Source of the DNA: Chloroflexota bacterium
Lineage (GTDB): Bacteria; Chloroflexota; Limnocylindria; Limnocylindrales; CSP1-4
DNA: 5,067 nt
Direction: 5' to 3'
Assembly (NCBI GenBank): GCA_027457005.1
Contig: DAIDTV010000134.1
Coordinates: 1-5,067 of the forward strand
How positions within the stretch are numbered: the stretch's first letter is position 1; every line of letters starts with the position of its first letter. This document shows, one piece after another, positions 1 to 5,067 of the stretch. The notes beneath the pieces were generated by a model that ran no database searches, had not been told where the DNA came from, and worked only from the letters and a program-made list of their open reading frames with translations. Both the position numbers and the translations under genes were made by a program.

Positions 1-1395
1 CTGCTGGCCCGTGCCGCCACGCGACACGACGACGAGGCGCTCGCCATCGCGGAGCGTGCCCTCGACGCGATGGCGGCCGGCGGGATCCACGACCAGGTGG
101 GCGGGGGCTTCCACCGCTACAGCACCGACGCGCGCTGGCTGGTGCCGCACTTCGAGAAGATGCTGTACGACAACGCGCAACTGGCGCGCGCCTACGTCCA
201 CGCCTTCCAGCTGACCGGCGATCCCCGCCACGGCCGCATCGCCGGACGGACGCTCGACTACATGCGCCGCGAGATGGCCACGCCGGACGGGCCCTTCGCG
301 GCGAGCCAGGATGCCGACACCGGGGGCATCGAGGGTGCGACCTACACCTGGACGCTCTCGGAGATGAGCCAGTTCGGAACCGACGCCGGGCTCGTGTCCC
401 GCGCGTTCGGCGCGACTGCGGCCGGCAACTGGGAGGGCCGCAACGTGCTGTACCGGGCCCTCGATGACGCCGCGCTGGCAGCCCAGCATGGCCTGGGACC
501 GGAGCAGGTTGCCGAGCGGCTCGAGGAGGCTCGTGGCCGGCTGCTGAGGCTCCGCTCCGAGCGGCCCCAGCCGGCGCGTGACGGCAAGGCGCTGGCGTCC
601 TGGAACGGGCTTGCCATCGCGGCCTTCGCAGACGCCGCCCGGGTGCTGGGCCGCCCGGAGGACCTCGCCACCGCAACGCGGGCGGCGGACGCCGCGCTCC
701 GGCTGCTCCGCGGCGCCGACGGGCGGCTTCGGCGTTCCTGGAAGGACGGCCGCGCCGTGCTGCAGGGATATCTGGAGGACCATGCGTTCGTTGCTGATGG
801 CCTGCTCACGCTGTACGCAGCCACCTTCGACGAGCGCTGGTTCGTGGCCGCCCGGGAACTCGCCGAGGTCATCCTCGCGCACTTCGCCGATCCGGCGGGC
901 GGATTCTGGGACACCGCCGACGATCACGAGGCGCTGATCGCGCGGCCGCGCCAGGTGGAGGACGGGGCCGTCCCGTCCGGTGGTGCGGTGGCCGCGTCCG
1001 TGCTCCTGCGGCTGGCCGCCCTCACTGGGGAGGAGCGCTACCGGGCCGCCGCAGAGACGGCTCTTCCCCCTGTCGCACCGCTGGCCGCCCGCTATCCCAC
1101 CGGGTTCGCGGCGTGGCTGCAGGCGATCGACCTGGCGAGCGCCCCGATCGACGAGGTGGCGATCATCGGCGGCGGCGATGATCCGGGAGCTCGTACCCTG
1201 GTGCGCGTGGCGACCCGTGGCCTGCATCCGCGCCGCGTGGTGGCCATGACCAGCGACCCGGGGCAGAGCCGCGTGGAGCTGCTCCAGAGCCGGTTTGCGC
1301 TTCGGGGGCGCGCGACCGCGTTCGTGTGCCGGGATTTCTCGTGTCGCCAGCCCGTGACCGAGCCCGAGGCGCTCGCGGCGCAGCTCGCCGACTAG
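1..1395 (+). CDS. yyaL: YyaL/SPATA20-like protein (DUF255 family), 5'-truncated by window edge
   Basis: The reading frame is open from base 1 to a TAG at 1393-1395, giving 464 visible residues; the start lies upstream. Members of this family are usually near 680 residues, with an N-terminal thioredoxin-like DUF255 domain followed by an (alpha/alpha)6-barrel resembling N-acylglucosamine 2-epimerase. Only the barrel part is visible. Family signatures seen are GGIHDQVGGGFHRYS (visible residues 27-41), PHFEKMLYDN (49-58), a SQDADT...GATYTWT block, GNWEGRNVL, RDGKALASWNGLAIAAFADA, GYLEDHAFVADGLL, GGFWDT, and a C-terminal AFVCRDFSCRQPVTEPEALAAQL tail. The usual PSGN of the barrel reads PSGG here. 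No substrate is firmly established for bacterial members, so I assign family and not reaction. An in-frame ATG at 70 is internal: conserved family sequence continues upstream of it. It converges on the threonine-synthase gene. Confidence 0.93.
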   Translation: MLARAATRHDDEALAIAERALDAMAAGGIHDQVGGGFHRYSTDARWLVPHFEKMLYDNAQLARAYVHAFQLTGDPRHGRIAGRTLDYMRREMATPDGPFAASQDADTGGIEGATYTWTLSEMSQFGTDAGLVSRAFGATAAGNWEGRNVLYRALDDAALAAQHGLGPEQVAERLEEARGRLLRLRSERPQPARDGKALASWNGLAIAAFADAARVLGRPEDLATATRAADAALRLLRGADGRLRRSWKDGRAVLQGYLEDHAFVADGLLTLYAATFDERWFVAARELAEVILAHFADPAGGFWDTADDHEALIARPRQVEDGAVPSGGAVAASVLLRLAALTGEERYRAAAETALPPVAPLAARYPTGFAAWLQAIDLASAPIDEVAIIGGGDDPGARTLVRVATRGLHPRRVVAMTSDPGQSRVELLQSRFALRGRATAFVCRDFSCRQPVTEPEALAAQLAD

Positions 1396-1511
1396 ATTCG
1401 GCCGGCGCGGGCAGCCGCATTGCGCCCCGGCCGCCGACAGCCGCGATCCGCGTGGGCAGCCGCATCGGACCCTGCCGCCGGCAGCCACCGATCCCGCGCG
1501 GCCGGCCGCGA
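1396..1511. repeat. Convergent intergenic region with 12-nt direct repeat and GC-rich inverted repeats
   Basis: This 116-nt gap lies between two convergent stop codons. The 12-mer GGGCAGCCGCAT occurs exactly at 1409-1420 and 1454-1465, with looser CAGCC-centred copies near 1438 and 1482. A compact hairpin CTGCC-gcc-GGCAG lies at 1472-1484. GGCCGG (1400-1405) can pair with CCGGCC (1427-1432). The outer sequences GCCGGCGCGGG (1401-1411) and CCCGCGCGGCCGGC (1493-1506) are also inverted copies apart from a 3-nt insertion. These hairpins may stop transcription from both sides, but no T run follows on either strand, so a standard intrinsic terminator is not shown. No gene is seen here. Confidence 0.5.
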
Positions 1512-2789
1512 TCACGCCGCGGGCGCGTCCTCCCGGCCCTCGAACCAGCGCTCGAACGCGTCGTACGTCGCCGGGATGCGAACCTCTGCGCGGATCCCGT
1601 CGCCATCGAAGAGCGCGTCGCTGGCCGGGTCGGCCATCGCCTCCGGCGTCTTCATCCCGTTGCCCGTGAGGAGCGCCACGACTTCGTCGCCGGGGCGGAT
1701 CACGCCGCGCACCCTGGCCCGCTCCATGGCCCCCACGGTGCAGCCGCCCGCGGTCTCGGTGAAGATCCCCTCGAGAGTGGCGATCCGGCGCATCGCGGCC
1801 GACGTCTCCTCGTCCGGCACCGACTCGATCGATCCTCCGGTCGCCCACGCCTGCCTGAGGGCGAACGGACCGTCGGCCGGATCACCGATCGCGAGACTCT
1901 TCACGATGGTCCTGGGCTCGCGAACGGGGACCGGCTGCTCGACGCCGGCCGCGAACGCATTCGCGACGGGTGCGCACCCGGCCGGTTGCGCACCCACGAA
2001 CCGCACGTCCTTCGGCTCCAAGAGGCCGTACCGCACCAGCTCGGCGAAGCCCCTCGCGACCTTCGTGTAGAGCGACCCCGAGGCGATCGGCGCCACCAGC
2101 ACGTCGGGCAGGCGCCACCCGAGCTGCTCGGCGACCTCGTACGCCAGCGTCTTGGACCCCTCCGAGTAGTAAGGGCGCAGGTTCACGTTCACGAATGCCC
2201 AGCCATGCTCGTCCGCGATCTCCAGCGAGAGCCGGTTGATCTGGTCGTACGTGCCGGCGACGGGGACCAGGGTCGCACCGTACGCGAGCGCCTGGCGCAC
2301 CTTGGCGGTCTCGATGTCGGCCGGGACGAACACGTAGGCCCGGAGCCCGGCCGCCGCGGCCGCCGCGGCGACGGCACCGGCCAGGTTGCCGGTGGAGGCG
2401 CACGCGAGCGTGTCGAAGCCGAACTCGATCGCCCGGGCGGTGGCCACGGCCACCACCCGGTCCTTGAACGAGAGCGTCGGGTTCAGGGAGTCGTTCTTCA
2501 GCCAGAGCCGCTCGACGCCCAGCTCACGCCCCAGGCGGTCCGCACGCTCGAGCGGGGTCGAGCCGACCGGCAGCGAGCGGGCCGGGGGCTGCTCGACCGG
2601 CAGCAGCTCGAGGTACCGCCAGATGCCCTGCGGCCTTGCCTCGATCGCGGCCCGACTCAGCGTCGCGGCGATCGCGGTCTCGTCGTAGGTCACCTCGAGG
2701 GGGCCGAAACAGGCCGCGCACACGTACGAGGGACCGGTGGGGACGCCGACGCCGCAGTTTCGGCAGCGCAATCCGGTGACGCGGGGCAC
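1512..2789 (-). CDS. thrC: Threonine synthase family PLP enzyme with N-terminal zinc ribbon
   Basis: The protein has 425 residues, a normal length for the family. Threonine synthase converts O-phosphohomoserine to threonine and phosphate with PLP in the cytoplasm. A CxxC...CxxC zinc ribbon is visible (Cys9, Cys12, Cys24, Cys27). The PLP lysine is in NPTLSFKDR (Lys109), followed by STGN (132-135), EGSKT (210-214), PIASGSLYTK (234-243), TETAGG (344-349) and TGNGMK (375-380). The start is GTG (cac on the plus strand, 2787-2789), chosen because GGAGG lies 5 nt upstream and the zinc ribbon begins at once. LSFKDR and ASGSLYTK differ from the GSFKDRG and glycine/asparagine-rich loops of best-studied ThrC proteins, so this is a divergent subgroup and the exact substrate is less certain than the fold. 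It is transcribed alone in this window, behind a SAM-I riboswitch, convergent with the yyaL-like gene. Cysteate-synthase-like or other PLP replacement chemistry is the main alternative. Confidence 0.88.
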   Translation of the reverse strand: MPRVTGLRCRNCGVGVPTGPSYVCAACFGPLEVTYDETAIAATLSRAAIEARPQGIWRYLELLPVEQPPARSLPVGSTPLERADRLGRELGVERLWLKNDSLNPTLSFKDRVVAVATARAIEFGFDTLACASTGNLAGAVAAAAAAAGLRAYVFVPADIETAKVRQALAYGATLVPVAGTYDQINRLSLEIADEHGWAFVNVNLRPYYSEGSKTLAYEVAEQLGWRLPDVLVAPIASGSLYTKVARGFAELVRYGLLEPKDVRFVGAQPAGCAPVANAFAAGVEQPVPVREPRTIVKSLAIGDPADGPFALRQAWATGGSIESVPDEETSAAMRRIATLEGIFTETAGGCTVGAMERARVRGVIRPGDEVVALLTGNGMKTPEAMADPASDALFDGDGIRAEVRIPATYDAFERWFEGREDAPAA

Positions 2790-2793
2790 GTGA

Positions 2794-2812
2794 ACCTCCG
2801 TTCCGCGAAGGT
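2794..2812 (-). promoter_or_regulatory. Ribosome binding site of thrC inside a small hairpin
   Basis: On the minus strand the Shine-Dalgarno GGAGG (2799-2795) is 5 nt from the GTG start, which supports that start. The same bases lie in the 3' arm of a 7-bp hairpin: ACCTTCG (2812-2806), loop CGGAA, CGGAGGT (2800-2794), with one G-T pair. When folded, this would hide the ribosome binding site. The pairing is read directly from the sequence; the regulatory role is inferred from its position below the SAM aptamer. Confidence 0.6.
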
Positions 2813-2839
2813 ACCGCCCCGGATGCCCCCAGAATCATC

Positions 2840-2870
2840 CGACCCTTCCCCCTGGCGATGGGAAGGGTCG
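2840..2870 (-). terminator. Expression-platform hairpin downstream of SAM aptamer (terminator-like, no U run)
   Basis: A perfect 11-bp stem: CGACCCTTCCC (2870-2860), 9-nt loop, GGGAAGGGTCG (2850-2840). Its 5' arm contains CCCTT, which can instead pair with AAGGG (2882-2878) in the 3' strand of aptamer helix P1, as in S-box terminator/antiterminator switches. The alternative fold is part of a 20-nt near-palindrome, 2863-2882. The sequence after the stem, GATGATTCTGG, is not a T run. Termination may therefore be weak, and the hairpin may act through translation or Rho. Confidence 0.6.
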
Positions 2871-2877
2871 ACGTCGT

Positions 2878-2993
2878 CCCTTATCTCGCAGGAGGTCCTG
2901 CCCGGATTTGGCACCTTACCTCCGGCGATACGCTCGCCGGCGGCAGGTTGTCGGGCTTCACAGGGCCGGTCCCTCCGCCACTCTTGATAAGAG
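2878..2993 (-). promoter_or_regulatory. SAM-I (S-box) riboswitch in the thrC leader
   Basis: Read on the minus strand, this 116-nt element has the S-box core in order: P1 5' strand CTCTTATC (2993-2986), AAGAG, the kink-turn GGAGGGAC, GGCCCTGTGAAGCC, the CGACAACC junction (consensus GGCAACC), P3 as CCGGCGA-loop-TCGCCGG (2940-2922), then GGTGCCAAATCC. P4 is GCAGG-loop-CCTGC (2901-2888), followed by GAGATAAGGG, whose GATAAGGG (2885-2878) closes P1 with 8 pairs. SAM-I aptamers bind S-adenosylmethionine and normally turn off downstream genes when SAM is plentiful. It lies about 90 nt upstream of the threonine-synthase start with no gene in between, so it should control that gene. S-box control is typical of methionine genes; a threonine-synthase target is less usual. 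Confidence 0.95.
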
Positions 2994-3009
2994 TCTTCAA
3001 TTGCCGCGG

Positions 3010-3039
3010 AGTGTAGGGGTGCGAGCGGCGACCGGTCAA
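3010..3039 (-). promoter_or_regulatory. Sigma70-like promoter for the riboswitch-thrC transcript
   Basis: On the minus strand TTGACC (3039-3034) is followed after 18 nt by TACACT (3015-3010). These match TTGACA at 5 of 6 and TATAAT at 4 of 6 positions. Transcription would begin near 3003, about 10 nt before helix P1 of the SAM aptamer, which is the expected spacing for a riboswitch leader. No other good match is seen nearby on this strand. Confidence 0.7.
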
Positions 3040-3063
3040 GCGCACGGAGCCGGCGTTGTGAAC

Positions 3064-3134
3064 GGCCAGCGATTCTGTCCGGGCTAAGGGGACAGCGACT
3101 TTGTCACCCTCGGATCCATGACACCGAGGGAGAC
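3064..3134. repeat. Cluster of direct and inverted repeats in the divergent intergenic region
   Basis: Two 16-nt imperfect direct copies, GGCCAGCGATTCTGTC (3064-3079) and GGACAGCGACTTTGTC (3090-3105), match at 13 positions and start 26 nt apart. CTGTCC (3075-3080) and GGACAG (3090-3095) form a 6-bp hairpin between them. Next to this, GTCACCCTCGG (3103-3113) and CCGAGGGAGAC (3124-3134) are inverted copies with one A/A mismatch around a 10-nt centre. The cluster sits upstream of both divergent promoters. It may be a protein-binding region or a REP-like remnant; the sequence does not decide which. Confidence 0.5.
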
Positions 3135-3180
3135 GATCACGTGGACGCCCGTGCCGGCCGTCAGTCCGCGCCGGCCGGCA

Positions 3181-3222
3181 GCGGGCCCCGGTCGGCCCGC
3201 GGTTCCGGCCGGCTGGTATACT
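3181..3222 (+). promoter_or_regulatory. Candidate purA promoter with adjoining palindrome
   Basis: TATACT at 3217-3222 is a good -10 hexamer (5 of 6) in a very GC-rich setting, preceded by TGG, which resembles an extended -10. At the expected -35 position (3194-3199) there is only GGCCCG, a poor match. That position is inside a perfect 7-bp inverted repeat, GCGGGCC (3181-3187) and GGCCCGC (3194-3200), around a 6-nt centre, which could be an operator or an activator site. Predicted transcription start is near 3229, leaving a leader of nearly 200 nt before purA. Confidence 0.5.
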
Positions 3223-3228
3223 CCGGGC

Positions 3229-3424
3229 TCACCCGAGCCGCGGGCCCAGCCCGCCAGCGATGGAGGAGTCGTTGCTCGAGGAAGGGACGGGGTCGGTCCC
3301 GTGAGGCCGGTCCGTACCCTCGGTCCGGCGGTCCGCCAACACGACGGCGGACGACGAGAGGCGGAGTCTATCCAGGTCCCGGCCGTGACGGCCCGGGGCC
3401 TTCTCCTTTTTCGGGGGGCGTGAC
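3229..3424 (+). ncRNA. Structured purA leader RNA, unassigned
   Basis: No convincing gene lies in this stretch. Successive hairpins are visible: GCGGGC-cca-GCCCGC (3240-3254), GGGAC-loop-GTCCC (3284-3300), GTCCGCC-loop-GGCGGAC (3331-3352), and the terminator-like stem at 3374-3401. I compared it by eye with T-box, TPP, cobalamin, ZTP, PRPP/guanidine and purine riboswitch consensus sequences and found no match. It could be a purA attenuator leader, an independent small RNA ending at the T run, or simply GC-rich sequence that folds easily. The purA Shine-Dalgarno (GGGGGG, 3413-3418) follows the T run and is 6 nt from the ATG. Confidence 0.4.
3374..3411 (+). terminator. Intrinsic-terminator-like hairpin just before purA
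   Basis: The stem AGGTCCCGGCCG (3374-3385) pairs with CGGCCcGGGGCCT (3389-3401) through 12 pairs, including one G-T, with one bulged C and a TGA loop. It is followed by TCTCC and TTTTT (3407-3411). Because it lies downstream of the purA promoter candidate and only 13 nt before the purA start, it would either end a short RNA or attenuate purA. GGCCGG at 3305-3310 could pair with CCGGCC (3379-3384) in the 5' arm as an antiterminator, although such GC pairings are cheap in this genome. Confidence 0.6.
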
Positions 3425-4729
3425 ATGCCGGCGACGATCGTGGTCGGCCTCCAGTGGGGCGACGAGGGGAAGGGCAAGACCACCGACCTGCTCGCCGAAT
3501 CGGTCGCCGTGGTGGTGCGGTACCAGGGCGGGGACAACGCGGGCCACACCATCGTGCTGGGCGAGTCCGTCTTCAAGCTCCACCTGGTCCCCAGCGGCGT
3601 CCTCTACCCGCACATCACGCCCGTCATCGGGAACGGCGTGGTGGTGAACCCGCAGACGCTCCTCGACGAGATGGCGATGCTCGAATCGCGCGGGGTGGCG
3701 ACGAGCAAGGTCCGGGTGAGCGAGGCGGCGCACGTGATCATGCCGTACCACGTCGCGCTGGACGGGGCGATGGAGGCGCGGCTGGCGGGTGACGAGATCG
3801 GGACCACGCATCGCGGGATCGGTCCCGCCTATGCCGATCGCGCCTGGCGCGTGGGGCTGCGGATGGCGGACCTGCTGGATCCCCGCGTGCTCCGGTCCAA
3901 GCTCGAACGCGTCCTCCCCGAGAAGAACGCGGTGCTGGTGCAGACACACGGCCTGGACCCGTTCGACCTGGGCGAGCTGGTCGACCGGGCGACCGACTGG
4001 GGCGAGCGCCTCCGCCCGCACATCGTCGACACGACCGGCCTGGTGCAGGCGGCACTCGCGCAGGGGCGGCACGTGCTGCTGGAGGGCGCCCAGGGCACGC
4101 TGCTCGACCTGGATCACGGCACATACCCTTACGTCACCAGCTCGAACCCGGTCGCGGGCGGAGCGTGCACCGGCGGTGGTGTCGGCCCGCTGCAGGTCGA
4201 CGAGGTCATCGGGGTCATGAAGGCGTACTCGACGCGGGTCGGGTCCGGGCCGTTCCCCACCGAGCTGGCCGACGAGACGGGCCGGCACCTGCTGGAGAAG
4301 GGGCACGAGTTCGGCACCACCACCGGCCGGCGCAGGCGCTGCGGCTGGTTCGACGCCGTGCCGCTGCGGCGGGTCGTGGCGGTCAACAGCGCCACCAGCA
4401 TCATGCTCAACAAGCTCGACATCCTCTCGGGGCTCCCGCAGGTCCGCCTCTGCGTCGCGTACCGGATCGACGGGAACGTCGTCGCGGACCTGCCCGCCTC
4501 CGGCGATCTCCTCGCCCGGGCGGAGCCGGTGTACGAGACGTTCGACGGCTGGGAGGAGGACCTGGGCGCGGTGCGCCGGGCGGGGGATCTGCCCGCTGCC
4601 GCCCGGCGATATGTCGACGCGCTGGAGGAGCTCGCGGGCGTCCCGATCTCGATCGTCAGCGTGGGGGCGGATCGGACGGCGACCATCTTCCGCCGCGAGC
4701 GGCCGCGTCGCGGGACGCTCGCCGGATGA
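3425..4729 (+). CDS. purA: Adenylosuccinate synthetase
   Basis: The protein has 434 residues, the normal bacterial length. It joins IMP and aspartate using GTP to form adenylosuccinate, the first committed step to AMP, in the cytoplasm. Motifs seen are WGDEGKGK (11-18, phosphate loop with catalytic Asp13), NAGH with catalytic His41, GTTHRGIGPAY (126-136), LLEGAQGTLLDLDHGTYP (218-235), VTSSNP, TRVGSGPFPTE (270-280), GTTTGRRRRCGWFD (297-310, the IMP/GTP-side loop; most family members have GRPRR) and NKLDIL (329-334). All key residues are present, so it should be active. The ATG at 3425 has GGGGGG 6 nt upstream, and the family sequence begins right after it. The last four bases, ATGA, overlap the purD start, so the two genes are co-transcribed and probably translationally coupled. 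A hairpin with a T run just upstream may attenuate it. Confidence 0.98.
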   Translation: MPATIVVGLQWGDEGKGKTTDLLAESVAVVVRYQGGDNAGHTIVLGESVFKLHLVPSGVLYPHITPVIGNGVVVNPQTLLDEMAMLESRGVATSKVRVSEAAHVIMPYHVALDGAMEARLAGDEIGTTHRGIGPAYADRAWRVGLRMADLLDPRVLRSKLERVLPEKNAVLVQTHGLDPFDLGELVDRATDWGERLRPHIVDTTGLVQAALAQGRHVLLEGAQGTLLDLDHGTYPYVTSSNPVAGGACTGGGVGPLQVDEVIGVMKAYSTRVGSGPFPTELADETGRHLLEKGHEFGTTTGRRRRCGWFDAVPLRRVVAVNSATSIMLNKLDILSGLPQVRLCVAYRIDGNVVADLPASGDLLARAEPVYETFDGWEEDLGAVRRAGDLPAAARRYVDALEELAGVPISIVSVGADRTATIFRRERPRRGTLAG

Positions 4730-5067
4730 GCGGGACTCCCACCGGGGGCGACCTGCTCCGCCCTCGCACCATCCTGGTGGTGGGCGGAGGGGCCCGCGAA
4801 CACGCCCTCAGCTGGCGGCTGCGACAGGACCCCGGGGTTGAGCGCGTCATCGAAGCGCCGGGGAACGCCGGACACGCCGACGTGGCCGAGGTGCACGCCG
4901 AGGCACAGGCGCACGACCACGCCGCGATCCTGGCGCTGGCGCTGCGCGAGGACGTGGACCTGGTGGTCGTCGGCCCCGAGGCGCCGCTGGTGGCCGGGCT
5001 GACCGACCGGCTGCGCGCCGCCGGGATCGCGACCTTCGGGCCGTGCGCGGCGGCCGCGGCCCTGGAG
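4726..5067 (+). CDS. purD: Phosphoribosylamine-glycine ligase (GAR synthetase), 3'-truncated by window edge
   Basis: The first 114 residues are visible, of roughly 420-430 expected. PurD joins 5-phosphoribosylamine and glycine with ATP to give glycinamide ribonucleotide, the second step of purine synthesis. The N-terminal domain is recognisable: TILVVGGGAREHALSWRL (15-32), APGNAG (44-49), DLVVVGPEAPLVAGLTDRLRAAGI (78-101) and FGP...AAALE at the edge. The ATP-grasp domain lies beyond the window. The ATG overlaps the purA TGA (ATGA), with only a weak ribosome binding site, so coupling to purA translation is likely. There are 14 residues before the first conserved strand, where many PurD proteins have one or two. 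No ATG, GTG or TTG lies immediately before that strand, so the extension may be real. Confidence 0.95.
   Translation, partial: MSGTPTGGDLLRPRTILVVGGGAREHALSWRLRQDPGVERVIEAPGNAGHADVAEVHAEAQAHDHAAILALALREDVDLVVVGPEAPLVAGLTDRLRAAGIATFGPCAAAAALE

Noticed and set aside
70..1395. Treating the ATG at 70 as the true start of the yyaL-like gene
   Set aside because: The same frame is open and family-like back to base 1, and the usual N-terminal thioredoxin-like domain must lie upstream of the window.
1326..2987. A 553-codon plus-strand open frame opposite thrC and its riboswitch
   Set aside because: It starts inside the yyaL-like gene, is rich in Arg/Gly/Pro/His, shows no family motifs and mirrors thrC. 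Long antisense frames are common in such GC-rich DNA.
3260..3304. A 14-codon ATG frame in the purA leader (MEESLLEEGTGSVP) as a possible leader peptide
   Set aside because: There is no Shine-Dalgarno before it and no run of regulatory codons. It is possible but unsupported.
3118..3423. A 101-codon plus-strand frame in the intergenic region ending just before purA
   Set aside because: It has no Shine-Dalgarno, is Pro/Arg/Gly-rich, and runs through the candidate promoter and the terminator-like hairpin.
3229..3424. ZTP, PRPP/guanidine, T-box or purine riboswitch upstream of purA
   Set aside because: None of the consensus sequences I know for these classes can be found in the leader; only generic hairpins and a terminator are visible.
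3368..4306. A 312-codon minus-strand open frame opposite purA
   Set aside because: Its composition is typical of an antisense shadow, with no recognisable domain, and it covers highly conserved purA codons.

Overview
The window is a GC-rich (about 70 % by eye) bacterial chromosomal segment of ordinary housekeeping metabolism. It holds four protein genes, two of them cut by the window edges, plus an unusually informative non-coding stretch between two divergent genes. Extreme GC codon bias, a SAM-I (S-box) riboswitch and the purA-purD pairing suggest a high-GC Chloroflexota-like or actinobacterium-like organism. That is inference; there is no rRNA or other firm marker.

Layout. Positions 1-1395 (+) carry the C-terminal two thirds of a YyaL/SPATA20-type protein (DUF255 family). 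Positions 1396-1511 are a short convergent intergenic region with small repeats. Positions 1512-2789 (-) carry a threonine-synthase family PLP enzyme with an N-terminal zinc ribbon and a GTG start. Its leader (about 2790-3003, minus strand) contains a clear SAM-I riboswitch (2878-2993), a hairpin able to act as an expression platform (2840-2870) and a small hairpin that covers the Shine-Dalgarno sequence (2794-2812). A sigma70-like promoter lies just upstream (3010-3039). Positions 3040-3424 form the rest of the divergent intergenic region. It holds an inverted/direct repeat cluster (3064-3134), a palindrome (3181-3200), a candidate purA promoter (-10 at 3217-3222) and a roughly 190-nt GC-rich structured leader. 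That leader ends in an intrinsic-terminator-like hairpin with a T run (3374-3411), directly before the purA ribosome binding site. Positions 3425-4729 (+) are complete purA, and an ATGA overlap leads into purD (4726 to the window end).

How they work together. purA (IMP to adenylosuccinate) and purD (phosphoribosylamine to GAR) form a translationally coupled purine operon, possibly controlled by attenuation in the leader. The threonine-synthase gene is read away from it and appears to be switched by SAM. This ties a threonine-branch (or threonine-synthase-like) enzyme to methionine/SAM status. The most interesting material is in the leaders, not in a new protein system: SAM control of a threonine-synthase homologue, a possible three-hairpin relay from aptamer to ribosome binding site, and an unassigned structured purA leader. 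I saw no CRISPR array, tRNA, rRNA, phage gene or transposase.
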